In this document: positions 15,702 to 25,873 of the stretch, one piece after another
Numbering within the stretch: position 1 is the first letter of the stretch
How the letters are laid out: every line of letters begins with the position of its first letter
From: Clostridia bacterium
GTDB lineage: Bacteria > Bacillota > Clostridia > Christensenellales > UBA1242
Length of the DNA: 52,800 nucleotides
Reading direction: 5' to 3'
Assembly: GCA_017466725.1 (NCBI GenBank)
Contig: JAFTTP010000010.1
Span: 1-52,800 of the forward strand
Notes under the pieces: generated by a model
What the model was told of the DNA's origin: nothing
The model's database searches: none
What the model saw: the letters and a program-made list of their open reading frames with translations, nothing else
Translations under genes and position numbers: made by a program

Positions 15702-18065
15702 ATGTCGCAAGTTCTGCACGACTCTATGATTCCATATACTGAATGCGTAGTTTTAGACCGTGCACTTCCTCGTGTTGAAGATGGTTTAAAACCTGTTCAG
15801 CGTAGAATTTTATACACTATGCTTGAAGAGGGCAATACACCAGACAAGCCATTTAAGAAAAGCGCAAACATTGTTGGTGCATGTCTTGGTCACTATCATC
15901 CACACGGCGACTCATCAGTATATGATGCAATGTGCAGAATGGCACAAAACTGGGTGCTAAGGGCGCCTCTTGTTGAAGGTCATGGAAACTTTGGTTCTGT
16001 CGATGGTGATAGTCCAGCAGCTTATCGTTACACAGAAGCCCGTCTTGCGCCGCTTGCGCTTGAACTTATGAAAGACCTTGAAAAAGATACTGTAAGATGG
16101 AGCTTAAACTTTGACGACGCAAGAAAAGAGCCTGATATGCTGCCGGGAAGATTTCCAAACCTTCTTGTAAACGGTGCATATGGTATTGCTGTAGGCGTTG
16201 CAACAAACATACCACCTCACAACTTAAGCGAAACTATTGATGGCGTTGTTGCCTATATTGACAATCCAAATATTAAAATTGACGCACTTATGAAAATAAT
16301 AAAAGCGCCAGACTTTCCAACAGGCGGCATAATCATTTCACAAGATGGTGGGCTTGAACAAGCATATAAAACAGGTAAGGGGAAAATTGTAATTCGTGCA
16401 AAGGTAAACATTGAAAAGAGTGGTGATAAAACCGCGCTTGTAATTACCGAGTTGCCTTATCAAGTAAACAAAGCTTTGCTCCTTCAAAAAATTGCAGAAC
16501 TTAAAGAAACAAACAAAGAAAAACTTGCATCAATTACAACTGTTCGAGATGAATCTGACATTCATGGTATGAGGGCAGTAATTATGCTTAAAAAGGATGC
16601 TAATCCTCAAAAGATTTTAGATTATTTGTTTAAATCAACAAACCTTCAAGTGTCTTATGGCATCAATATGGTGGCAATTGCAGACGGCAAGCCAAAACTT
16701 TTAAATTTGCTTGAAATCATTTCGTACTATACCGCATATCAACGTGAGATTGTTGTGCGCAGAACAAAATATGACCTTAATGTTGCAAAAGACCGCGCAC
16801 ATATTTTAGAAGGGCTTTTGGTTGCAATCAAAAATATTGATGAAGTTATTAAAATCATTAAGAAAAGTTCAACAACAAGCGAGGCAAAACAAAAAATAAA
16901 AGAAAAATTTGGGTTGTCTGAAAAACAAGCGCAAGCCATTATGGATATGAAACTTTCTCGTCTTGTGCATTTAGAAGTAAACAAAATTGAAGAAGAACTT
17001 AAAGAACTTCATAAGAAGATTAAAGAACTTGAGGCAATTTTAGGCTCTAAGAAACTTCAGTTTGAGGTGGTTAAGAAAGAGATGCTTGAGATTAAAAAAT
17101 CTTATGGCAGCCCAAGAAAAACCGCAATCAATACAACTGGAAATGTTAAACTTGAAACTATTGACGAGGATGCGCCAGAGCCAGTTAAAAACTATGTAGT
17201 GGCAATTTCTGCCGGCAATACTGTAAAACGCGTAAGCACCAAAAACTATGCAATGTCACAAAAAGGCATTGGCGAAAACACTGTGCTTACAGATATTCCA
17301 AATCAAATTGCAACCCTGCCTTCAGATGAGCAAATTCTTATATTTACAAATCAAGGCAATGTAATCAAGAAAAAGGTAAGTGAATTGCCAGAATGTAAGT
17401 GGCGCGACAAGGGGGCAAGCCTTCTTGCAATTGAAAAAACAAGCGTGCTGAATGAAATTCCTGTATGCTTTATGAAGATTGAAAAGAAAGGCGAAGTGTT
17501 GTTTATGACAAAACAAGGCATGGTTAAAAAGAGTGACATTGGCGACCTTGTTACAATTAAATCATACTACCAAGTTTGCAAACTTGCAGAAGGGGATGAA
17601 GTAATTTCTGTTGAACTTGAAAAGAAAGGCAAAAGCATTTTAATGCTTTCTAAAAAGGGTATGTCGCTTAATTTTGACGCAGCTGAAGTTCCAGTTCAAG
17701 GCAGAATTTCTGGCGGCGTTAAGGGGATGAATCTTGACGATGGTGACAGCGTAATATTCGCCAGCCAACTTGATTTTGGTCACGTTGTTGTGGTGGCGGA
17801 AAATGGTTACATCAAAAAAATAAGCACAAACCATTTCCCACTTTCTCCAAGATATAGAAAGGGACTTAAATACATCACGTTTGCCAAAACTGGAAAAAAT
17901 GTAGCTTACGCATGCTCAGCTGAGGGGAATGTAACACTGGCCGTTGACTTTGGTCTTAAAATTTTGCCAATGGAAACAAACAAACTTCCTCAATCAGACC
18001 GCTTAGCCAGCGGAAATGAAATTATAAAGAAAAACTTCTTTACAATCAACAAAGTTATAGATTAA
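15702..18065 (+). CDS. Type IIA topoisomerase A subunit (GyrA/ParC), probably ParC
   Basis: A 787-residue cleavage-religation subunit counted from ATG 15702. RALPRVEDGLKPVQRRIL is near the N-terminus. HPHGDSSVYDAM holds the quinolone-determining Ser71 and Asp75, both in the sensitive form. The catalytic Tyr110 is in AAYRYTEARL. A coiled-coil tower and a beta-pinwheel C-terminal domain follow. The pinwheel lacks the GyrA box (QRRGGKG type); the nearest stretch is MSQKGIG, which favours topoisomerase IV. ATG 15702 has no Shine-Dalgarno and would place the catalytic Tyr about ten residues earlier than in E. coli GyrA/ParC. The in-frame region upstream is probably part of the protein but is interrupted by TAA. 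Confidence 0.88.
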   Translation: MSQVLHDSMIPYTECVVLDRALPRVEDGLKPVQRRILYTMLEEGNTPDKPFKKSANIVGACLGHYHPHGDSSVYDAMCRMAQNWVLRAPLVEGHGNFGSVDGDSPAAYRYTEARLAPLALELMKDLEKDTVRWSLNFDDARKEPDMLPGRFPNLLVNGAYGIAVGVATNIPPHNLSETIDGVVAYIDNPNIKIDALMKIIKAPDFPTGGIIISQDGGLEQAYKTGKGKIVIRAKVNIEKSGDKTALVITELPYQVNKALLLQKIAELKETNKEKLASITTVRDESDIHGMRAVIMLKKDANPQKILDYLFKSTNLQVSYGINMVAIADGKPKLLNLLEIISYYTAYQREIVVRRTKYDLNVAKDRAHILEGLLVAIKNIDEVIKIIKKSSTTSEAKQKIKEKFGLSEKQAQAIMDMKLSRLVHLEVNKIEEELKELHKKIKELEAILGSKKLQFEVVKKEMLEIKKSYGSPRKTAINTTGNVKLETIDEDAPEPVKNYVVAISAGNTVKRVSTKNYAMSQKGIGENTVLTDIPNQIATLPSDEQILIFTNQGNVIKKKVSELPECKWRDKGASLLAIEKTSVLNEIPVCFMKIEKKGEVLFMTKQGMVKKSDIGDLVTIKSYYQVCKLAEGDEVISVELEKKGKSILMLSKKGMSLNFDAAEVPVQGRISGGVKGMNLDDGDSVIFASQLDFGHVVVVAENGYIKKISTNHFPLSPRYRKGLKYITFAKTGKNVAYACSAEGNVTLAVDFGLKILPMETNKLPQSDRLASGNEIIKKNFFTINKVID

Positions 18066-18096
18066 AAAAATACCGCTGCTCAAGCGGTATTTTTTG
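18064..18096 (+). terminator. Terminator of the topoisomerase operon
   Basis: TACCGCT (18071-18077) pairs with AGCGGTA (18083-18089) over GCTCA, flanked by A- and T-runs. Confidence 0.9.
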
Positions 18097-18445
18097 TTGT
18101 CCAATTTACGCTGCTTTGTATGTTAAATATCCTGTTGTCCAGTTTGCATAAGTTGCATCATTTGTATTGCTTGCAGACCATTCAACCGCACCAGATTGTA
18201 TTGTTGTCAACATTTTAGCATAATGGGGAAAACAAGGTCAAGCAAATTTATCAGTTAAAAAAACTTTAATGAATAAAATGATATTCAACTTTGCTGTTTA
18301 TCAGTTCTAATTGCAGCGCAAAGTTCATACAATTTTGATGTAGAATAAAACCTTTCGACAATCTTGTGCGGAATGGATTATTTTTCGACAAAATTCTAAT
18401 TTGGTAAAAATCAAGAGTATTTTATCATTAAAAGCGAGGTTTGTG
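18097..18445. other. Gene-poor interval with short repeats
   Basis: This is the longest stretch without a convincing gene. It holds a possible 35-codon coding remnant on the minus strand (18106-18213). It also holds a direct repeat TTTATCAGTT at 18247-18256 and 18297-18306 (exactly 50 bp apart), and a hairpin of AACTTTGC (from 18287) with GCAAAGTT (to 18325). The 9-mer TTTCGACAA occurs at 18353-18361 and 18383-18391 (30 bp apart). The repeats lie upstream of the deacetylase gene and could be regulatory sites. No tRNA or known ncRNA was recognised. Confidence 0.5.
18106..18213 (-). pseudogene. Possible C-terminal remnant of a surface protein
   Basis: A minus-strand frame encodes 35 residues of Ser/Thr/Asn/Tyr/Trp-rich sequence (e.g. 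VEWSASNTNDATYANWTT) before TAA. The composition is like that of the large exported proteins elsewhere in the window and unlike a random frame. No ribosome binding site is seen, and an upstream stop leaves no longer frame. It may be the tail of a deleted adhesin gene or chance. Confidence 0.25.
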
Positions 18446-19210
18446 ATGCCTTTTTGTGTTATCAAATCAAGGACAATTAAAATTATATGTGCATTTGTAT
18501 TAGTTGCGGTGCTGCTTGGCGTATCGTACGAAGGTGGTGCGTCCGCGCTTGTGTGGCTGGGGCATTCGTCTAGGCTTGTGCCAATCTATAATGTCGCCAC
18601 CGAGAAAAAACAGGTTGCAATTTCTTTTGACGCGGCGTGGGGTGCTGACAAAACTGAAGATATTATGAAAGTTTTAAAAGAGTACAACGCTGGTGCAACA
18701 TTTTTCTTAGTGGGCTTTTGGGTTGATGACTATACCGAAATGGTTGCCAAAATTGATGAGGCGGGTTTTGAAATTGGCACGCACTCAAATACGCATCCCG
18801 ACATGGTGAAATTAAGCGAAAGTACCATCCGTGAAGAACTTACAACGTCAATTGCCAAAATCAAGGCAATAACCGGCAAAGAAGTTACGCTTTTTCGCCC
18901 GCCATTTGGCAGTTACAACAATACTCTTTTAAATGTTTGCTCTGACCTTCAATTAAAGGCAATTCAATGGGATGTAGACAGCCTTGACTGGAAAGGGTTA
19001 AGCGCTGGCGCAATTTGCGAAAGGGTAATGAAGAGGGCAAAAAATGGCTCAATAATTTTAATGCACAATAATGCAGACAATGTTGTCGAGGCAACGCGAT
19101 TGACACTTGACTGGCTTATAAAATCAGGCTATGAAGTCACATCGGTGGGCAATCTTGTTTACAACACAAATTACACAATTGACGCAAACGGCACACAGCA
19201 CGCAAAATAA
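18446..19210 (+). CDS. Polysaccharide deacetylase (NodB domain), PdaB-like
   Basis: A 254-residue membrane-anchored or secreted NodB-fold enzyme expected to deacetylate peptidoglycan or another glycan. An N-terminal hydrophobic segment covers about residues 11-28. Motifs: FDAAWG with the catalytic Asp (61-66), HSNTH metal ligands His113 and His117, RPPFG at 151-155, WDVDSLDW near 175-182 and LMHNN with His207. The AAWG form of motif 1 is typical of the PdaB branch, known from sporulating Firmicutes. The ATG at 18446 has GAGG six bases upstream; a longer TTG-started frame lacks a site. It is 12 nt from the SSB-like gene. Confidence 0.88.
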   Translation: MPFCVIKSRTIKIICAFVLVAVLLGVSYEGGASALVWLGHSSRLVPIYNVATEKKQVAISFDAAWGADKTEDIMKVLKEYNAGATFFLVGFWVDDYTEMVAKIDEAGFEIGTHSNTHPDMVKLSESTIREELTTSIAKIKAITGKEVTLFRPPFGSYNNTLLNVCSDLQLKAIQWDVDSLDWKGLSAGAICERVMKRAKNGSIILMHNNADNVVEATRLTLDWLIKSGYEVTSVGNLVYNTNYTIDANGTQHAK

Positions 19211-19222
19211 AAGGAGAAAATT

Positions 19223-19885
19223 ATGAACAGTACCATAGCAGCAACAAACAATAAAGGCAAAATTCAAGGTAAAATTTTAGAAACGCCACAGCACTCTTTT
19301 GAGGTTGAAGGTGAGAAATTTTATGAAGGCAAAATTGTAGTCGGAAGACTGTCAGAGGCAAACGATATTTTGCCGTTTACAATTTCGGAAAAACTTATTA
19401 AGGCTTATAATATAAATTTAGATGGTGGGCAAGACGTCAATTTTGGCGGCGAACTTCGCTCTTATAATAAAATGATTGATGGAAAAAGCAGACTTATTTT
19501 ATCCTTTTTCGTCAAAGAGATTTTGACCGATGAAGAATTTATTGAAAACACAAATCAACTTTCGCTGACTGGCTTTATTTGCAAAACTCCAGTGTTTAGA
19601 ACAACACCTTTCAATCGTCAAATTTGTGATATTTTACTTGCGGTAAACAGACCAAATTTTAACAAATCAGACTATATTCCTTGTATTTTATGGGGGCGAA
19701 ATGCCAAATTCATACAAGGACAAAAAGTTGGTACAAAACTGGAACTTTTGGGTAGAATTCAATCGCGCGTGTATCGTAAAGAGGTGAGTGAAGGCGTTTT
19801 TGAAGAAAGGACGGCTTATGAAGTTTCTTGTCAAAAAATAAGCGTGATTGGTCAAAATCAGCAGCAAACTCAAAACCTTGCATAA
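19223..19885 (+). CDS. Single-stranded DNA-binding protein, tandem-OB clostridial type
   Basis: A 220-residue protein with two OB-fold halves. The first runs to about residue 110 and the second begins LSLTGFICKTPVFRTTPFNR. The second half holds the SSB-like hallmark strands ICDILLAVNRPNF, YIPCILWGRNAKF and GTKLELLGRIQSRVY. I recall this as a family of single-strand DNA-binding proteins common in Clostridia and distinct from the canonical SSB with an acidic tail; its C-terminus here is Gln-rich and lacks a DDDIPF-type tip. AAGGAG precedes the ATG. It is probably co-transcribed with the deacetylase and has its own terminator. Confidence 0.8.
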   Translation: MNSTIAATNNKGKIQGKILETPQHSFEVEGEKFYEGKIVVGRLSEANDILPFTISEKLIKAYNINLDGGQDVNFGGELRSYNKMIDGKSRLILSFFVKEILTDEEFIENTNQLSLTGFICKTPVFRTTPFNRQICDILLAVNRPNFNKSDYIPCILWGRNAKFIQGQKVGTKLELLGRIQSRVYRKEVSEGVFEERTAYEVSCQKISVIGQNQQQTQNLA

Positions 19886-19893
19886 AATTATAA

Positions 19894-19921
19894 AAGACAG
19901 ATTAAAAAAATCTGTTTTTTT
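19894..19921 (+). terminator. Terminator after the SSB-like gene
   Basis: ACAGATT (19897-19903) pairs with AATCTGT (19909-19915) over five A residues, followed by a T-run. Confidence 0.85.
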
Positions 19922-19934
19922 GTTTATTTTAACC

Positions 19935-19964
19935 TTGACAAAAAACAAATTGTTGTGATACAAT
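19935..19964 (+). promoter_or_regulatory. Strong promoter of the small repeat protein gene
   Basis: Consensus TTGACA (19935-19940), an 18-bp spacer and TACAAT (19959-19964), preceded by TGA (extended -10). It gives a short leader with AGGGGAG before the ATG. Confidence 0.75.
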
Positions 19965-19989
19965 GCAGATAATTAAAAGGGGAGATATT

Positions 19990-20250
19990 ATGGAAATTAA
20001 AAACATTGACAAAGTTATCGTTCGCGCAAGACAAGAATTAGAAGAAAATGGAGTATCATTAACATTTGTTACATTGCAAGAGGCCGTACTTCAAAGCAAA
20101 AACCCACAATATATGTACAAATTTGTAAAGTATGTTGAAGGGGCAAATGTTGAAAGATTTGGCGCTGCAATTAGAAGAACTAAAGATGCTAAATACATTG
20201 AAAAGTTTGAAGAATTTGTTAAAGCCAACGACGAGGAAAATGATCTTTAA
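19990..20250 (+). CDS. Small helical repeat protein of unknown function
   Basis: An 86-residue acidic protein built around two copies of a helical motif of about 25 residues. The first includes QYMYKFVKYVEGANVERF and the second KYIEKFEEFVKAND. The shared pattern is A(V/I), three variable residues, K(N/D), then (Q/K)Y(M/I)xKF, then (Y/F)V. Similar motifs occur as long arrays in some Clostridia and phage proteins, as I recall; here only two are present. The start at 19990 has AGGGGAG at good spacing. It is a single-gene transcription unit with a near-consensus promoter and a perfect terminator, suggesting high expression. Function unknown. Confidence 0.7.
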   Translation: MEIKNIDKVIVRARQELEENGVSLTFVTLQEAVLQSKNPQYMYKFVKYVEGANVERFGAAIRRTKDAKYIEKFEEFVKANDEENDL

Positions 20251-20252
20251 TA

Positions 20253-20284
20253 AAAAGCAAGAGGAGATGTCCTCTTGTTTTTTA
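20253..20284. terminator. Terminator of the small repeat protein gene
   Basis: CAAGAGGA (20258-20265) pairs with TCCTCTTG (20270-20277) over GATG, with flanking A- and T-runs. It is also downstream of the convergent gene at 20282. Confidence 0.9.
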
Positions 20285-21040
20285 TTTGTTGCAAAAATTG
20301 TAATATAAATTCATAATTTCTAAATAGCGATATTTGAGAATTGAAGAATAGTTTTGCAGCGGGGTTACTTTTTCTGCTGCGCACAACTTTTCGCCAATTT
20401 GATAGCCCTCTGTTGCCATTTCATATACTGGTGATAGCTGCTCGGGGTGTGGTTTAGGATATAGTGTGTTGAAATTTGCAAGCGTGGTTGCAAAATTGTT
20501 GTGACAGGTATTAACTGCCAGTTTTGCCGAAATTTCGTTATAAACACCAGTGTCAAGACTTATGGAAACATCATAAATAGATGTGTAGAAATTGATGCAA
20601 GAAGAAAGCAGATTGACTATTACGCGTGCCTCATCGCCAGAAAAATTACCGTTTATTGAATATCCATCAAACGAAATTGTCAAAATTTCACTATCTAAAT
20701 TTTGATTAAGTTTAATGCTGCTTTGCACAAGCTCGGCATCTGCTTTATTAAGATAACCGCTTGAGATGATGTGATAATATCCATCTTTTTCCCACACAAA
20801 GCCACCTGCGCCAATTTGTTGATAGTCGCTGGCATGACTTTTTGATTCTTTTTCTACTTGCGATTTTGATAGTGAAATTAAGTACAAATCAAAAGCGTTG
20901 GATGAAACAGTTTCTGTATTGTTTTGACTGGGGACTATAAATGACGAAAAAAAGTTGGCAAGCATAAGTGCAGCCACAAGCGCGCATGTTGCTAGGGCGC
21001 CTAGAAATTGTTTTTTATGTTTTTTAAAAAAAGTTGTCAT
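20282..21040 (-). CDS. Membrane-anchored protein with a SPOR-like segment
   Basis: A 252-residue protein with a basic N-terminus (KKHKKQ) and one transmembrane helix at about residues 12-35, the rest predicted outside. Residues near 78-110 (GGFVWEKDGYYHIISSGY, then NKADAELVQSSIK) resemble a SPOR fold, a domain that binds denuded septal peptidoglycan. The similarity is weak and seen by eye only. The C-terminal half is helical with no known motif. The ATG has no close Shine-Dalgarno; GAGGAG lies about 17 nt upstream. It stands alone, convergent with the small repeat gene and divergent from groES. Confidence 0.6.
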   Translation of the reverse strand: MTTFFKKHKKQFLGALATCALVAALMLANFFSSFIVPSQNNTETVSSNAFDLYLISLSKSQVEKESKSHASDYQQIGAGGFVWEKDGYYHIISSGYLNKADAELVQSSIKLNQNLDSEILTISFDGYSINGNFSGDEARVIVNLLSSCINFYTSIYDVSISLDTGVYNEISAKLAVNTCHNNFATTLANFNTLYPKPHPEQLSPVYEMATEGYQIGEKLCAAEKVTPLQNYSSILKYRYLEIMNLYYNFCNK

Positions 21041-21129
21041 AGACTATTGAATTTGCTCCTCAAAATGTTGTATCAATGTAGTGTATGACAAAAAAATACA
21101 ATCTATGAGGCAAAGTTAAGTAAAAATAT

Positions 21130-21158
21130 TTGTAAAACGATTGAAAAAAGGCTATAAT
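21130..21158 (+). promoter_or_regulatory. groESL promoter
   Basis: TTGTAA (21130-21135), a 17-bp spacer and TATAAT (21153-21158). No CIRCE operator (TTAGCACTC-N9-GAGTGCTAA) was found around it. Confidence 0.7.
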
Positions 21159-21192
21159 TAGATTGAAAAATTGTCTTTTAGAGGAGGAAAAT

Positions 21193-23107
<1,915 letters not shown>

Positions 23108-23110
23108 AAA

Positions 23111-23137
23111 ACTCGGCATTTATTGCCGATTTTTTTG
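23111..23137 (+). terminator. groESL terminator
   Basis: CGGCA (23114-23118) pairs with TGCCG (23124-23128) over TTTAT, followed by a T-run. Confidence 0.8.
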
Positions 23138-23167
23138 TTTGTTATTTTTTTTGATAAAATAGTATAT

Positions 23168-23391
23168 TTTATTTGCTAAAAAACGCGAAAATTGTTAAAA
23201 TAAAATATATCAAGATAAAATTAATAATAGGGGCGCCGTGAAAACATTATTCAAATCAAAATCATTAATGGTTATGCTTGTGTGTATGTTCTGTTGCTTA
23301 GGCACAGGACTTAGTCTTTTGTTTACTCCTGTTTGGGCAGAAATTCAAACAACATCAACCGAAGATTTGTGGACAGATTACGCGGTTGCAC
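23168..23391 (+). repeat. 5' direct repeat of the surface-protein pair, copy 1
   Basis: It aligns without gaps to 25650-25873 (offset 2482). It covers the promoter, leader, GTG start, signal peptide and first mature residues. The first 17 codons are identical at every base; divergence rises after the signal peptide. Confidence 0.9.
23173..23201 (+). promoter_or_regulatory. Promoter of surface-protein gene 1
   Basis: TTGCTA (23173-23178), a 17-bp spacer and TAAAAT (23196-23201), inside the duplicated upstream region. Confidence 0.5.
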
Positions 23392-25550
23392 CAGCAGGAA
23401 GCGGAACGGAAGCAGATCCGTATAAAATAGCTTCAGCTGCAAATCTTGCATGGATTGCAAGTCAAACCAATAGCGTTGGAGAGGATTTTTCAGGCGTCTA
23501 CTTTTTACAAACTGCACACATAAATTTGTCGGGGCATAATTGGGTGCCAATTGGAATTTCAAGCCAATATGACTTTTCAGGCCGTTATGATGGTGCTGAT
23601 TTCAGCATTAAAAATTTAACTATCAATGGAGATTATTCATATGCGGGCTTATTTGGATACGCATCCCGTGCTGCAATTAAAAAGTTATGTCTAGAAAACA
23701 CGTCAATCAATTATAACGGAACAGGAAATTATGTCGCCGTTGGTGGAATTGCAGGAAATTCTGCAATCACAGACATTGAAAGTTGTTCTGTTTCTAATTT
23801 GACAATTGAAGATGGCAGAACTTATAACAGCACCGGTACCGTCCCTGTTTATCTATATTGTGGTGGAGTGGCTGGTATAGCAGTTGGTGAAATAATCAAT
23901 TGTGGTGTTGAAAATGTGACTTTCAACCTTGATGCAACGGTGACCTCCACGCAAAGTGTATTTGCTTATGTTGGCGGAATTACAGGAAGCTTATCCTCCA
24001 CAACGCTTTCATATTGCTCGGCTGAAAAAATCTATTTATATAATTCTATCAGCGCTCAATCATCGCTACGTTTAGACTATGGCGGCATTGCTGGCGCAAT
24101 GTCTGATGAAAAAACATCCATCGAAAATTGTGATGCAAAAAACACAAAATTGCTGTTTAAAAAGTCTGCAAGTGCTACTGCATCACAACTAAGATTTGGC
24201 GGAATCATTGGAATGCTTTATGGTGGTGCTGGGGGCACTATAAAGGCGTGTAGCGTGGAAAACACATCAATTAAATATGAAGGCAGCGGTTCGGTTGGTG
24301 AAATTTATGGCAATCAAGCTTCTGCCTCAACAGCAACAGTTGTTGATTGCGTAACAACCGGCTGCACTATTAAACAGCTTACTTATTGGACGGATGAGGG
24401 GAATTACGCAGTGCCAGTAGGGAGCGGAACGCTAGCCAATCCATATAAAATTGCCTTAGCCCAAAACCTTGCATGGATTGCCGTGCAGACAAACAGCGGC
24501 ACAACATTCAGTGGAAAATATTTTGAACAAACAGCAGATATTGATTTGGCTGGGCATGAATGGGTGCCAATTGGCATCAACGCTAGTCATGCCTTTACAG
24601 GTAATTATGATGGTGGAGGTTATACAATTTCAAATGCTACAATTGTTTCGACAGAAACGTATTACGGTTTGTTTGGCTATTGCTCCGGTACGGTTGAAAT
24701 TACAAATTGTAATTTAACTAATGTATCCATAAACGAAACAGAGCAAGATATAGCGGCTGGTTGTTTAATAGGATACTTAGCTGGTAATGGTGCACGCATT
24801 TCAAATTGTTCTGTAAAAAACAGCAACATTATCGGAGATAATCAAGAAGCTTTTAATGCTTTTAGTAATAGGGTCGCTGGGCTAGTAGGCCTTGGGTACG
24901 GTAAATCTAGTGCAAAAATCCAAATTAAAAATTGTATTGTTCAAGAATGTAATATTCAATCGTATTCAGTTGGTACAGGATATGCTGGTGGAATATTATC
25001 ATACGGTAATTATTTAGAAATAGAAAATTGTTATGTTTCAAGTTGCACAATTGTTTCTGATTCTTTAGATACTATCGCATATGCCGGCGGAATTGCAACA
25101 TACATATCAAACTCTAGCATAAAAAATGCTATGATAAATAGTAGTGAGCTTTCCGTTTGTGGCGGGACTGAATTTTGCGGAGGAATAGTATGCGATGCAG
25201 ATAAAATTACAGTTTCGTCTTGTTGCGTAAACAATTGTACTTTGAGTGGAAATTATACAGTTGGAGTAGCGGTTGGTTGTGCCGTAGGTTCAACAACATT
25301 ACTGACAGACTGTTTGTTTATAAATTCTGGCACAGAGTTAAGTGGACAAGAGGCAGGTACGCCTACTACATCTTGTGTTGTAATACTTGACTCAACTTCA
25401 AACTATTACTATACTGGTGATACTGATTTTGAAAACTGGGCAATTGTCAATGGCAAACCTTTACTTAAGTCATTATTCCATATTGCGTCTGCAGGTGAAG
25501 AATGTAGTGCGCAAACGTTATCAGAATTAGGCTTTCATAGCGGCGATTAA
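23238..25550 (+). CDS. Secreted GLUG-type repeat surface protein 1
   Basis: A 770-residue exported protein. The GTG start follows AGGGGCGCC; the signal peptide spans about residues 1-34 and ends PVWAE. Two modules begin with a WTDYAV...GSGT...PYKIA...NLAWIA motif, followed by an HxWVPIG strand and GLUG-like units (YSYAGLFGY, TYYGLFGYC). Many short Cys-containing repeats of the form IxNCxVxN and YAGGI follow, as in right-handed beta-helix adhesins. The C-terminus has a conserved NWAIVNGKPLLKSLF motif shared with the neighbouring paralogue. No LPxTG anchor or membrane helix is seen. Likely a surface or secreted adhesin. Its middle differs widely from the paralogue. Confidence 0.8.
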   Translation: MKTLFKSKSLMVMLVCMFCCLGTGLSLLFTPVWAEIQTTSTEDLWTDYAVAPAGSGTEADPYKIASAANLAWIASQTNSVGEDFSGVYFLQTAHINLSGHNWVPIGISSQYDFSGRYDGADFSIKNLTINGDYSYAGLFGYASRAAIKKLCLENTSINYNGTGNYVAVGGIAGNSAITDIESCSVSNLTIEDGRTYNSTGTVPVYLYCGGVAGIAVGEIINCGVENVTFNLDATVTSTQSVFAYVGGITGSLSSTTLSYCSAEKIYLYNSISAQSSLRLDYGGIAGAMSDEKTSIENCDAKNTKLLFKKSASATASQLRFGGIIGMLYGGAGGTIKACSVENTSIKYEGSGSVGEIYGNQASASTATVVDCVTTGCTIKQLTYWTDEGNYAVPVGSGTLANPYKIALAQNLAWIAVQTNSGTTFSGKYFEQTADIDLAGHEWVPIGINASHAFTGNYDGGGYTISNATIVSTETYYGLFGYCSGTVEITNCNLTNVSINETEQDIAAGCLIGYLAGNGARISNCSVKNSNIIGDNQEAFNAFSNRVAGLVGLGYGKSSAKIQIKNCIVQECNIQSYSVGTGYAGGILSYGNYLEIENCYVSSCTIVSDSLDTIAYAGGIATYISNSSIKNAMINSSELSVCGGTEFCGGIVCDADKITVSSCCVNNCTLSGNYTVGVAVGCAVGSTTLLTDCLFINSGTELSGQEAGTPTTSCVVILDSTSNYYYTGDTDFENWAIVNGKPLLKSLFHIASAGEECSAQTLSELGFHSGD
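25434..25509 (+). repeat. 3' direct repeat of the surface-protein pair, copy 1
   Basis: It aligns with 27904-27979. There are four mismatches in 76 bp, all at third codon positions and all silent. Confidence 0.85.
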
Positions 25551-25566
25551 CAGACCTTACATAAAT

Positions 25567-25597
25567 AAAAACGACTGAAACTTCAGTCGTTTTTTTG
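25567..25597 (+). terminator. Terminator of surface-protein gene 1
   Basis: ACGACTGA (25571-25578) pairs with TCAGTCGT (25583-25590) over AACT, followed by a T-run. The same stem recurs at 28047 and, imperfectly, at 29467. Confidence 0.9.
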
Positions 25598-25649
25598 TCA
25601 TTTTAATGGTAAATTGAAGTTGGGTGTTATAATTGAAAAAACAAGTAAA

Positions 25650-25873
25650 TTTATTTGCTAAAAAACGCGAAAATTGTTAAAATAAGATATATCAAGATAA
25701 AATTAAGCATAGGGGCGCCGTGAAAACATTATTCAAATCAAAATCATTAATGGTTATGCTTGTGTGTATGTGCTGTTGCTTAGCAACAGGTATTAGTCTT
25801 TTTTGCGTACCTGTTTGGGCAGAAACGCAAACAACTGCAACTGCAGATTTATGGACGGATTATGCAGTTGCGC
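25650..25873 (+). repeat. 5' direct repeat of the surface-protein pair, copy 2
   Basis: The partner of 23168-23391. An extra extended -10-like TGTTATAAT lies just upstream, at 25625-25633. Confidence 0.9.
25655..25683 (+). promoter_or_regulatory. Promoter of surface-protein gene 2
   Basis: TTGCTA (25655-25660), a 17-bp spacer and TAAAAT (25678-25683), identical in both hexamers to copy 1. Confidence 0.5.
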
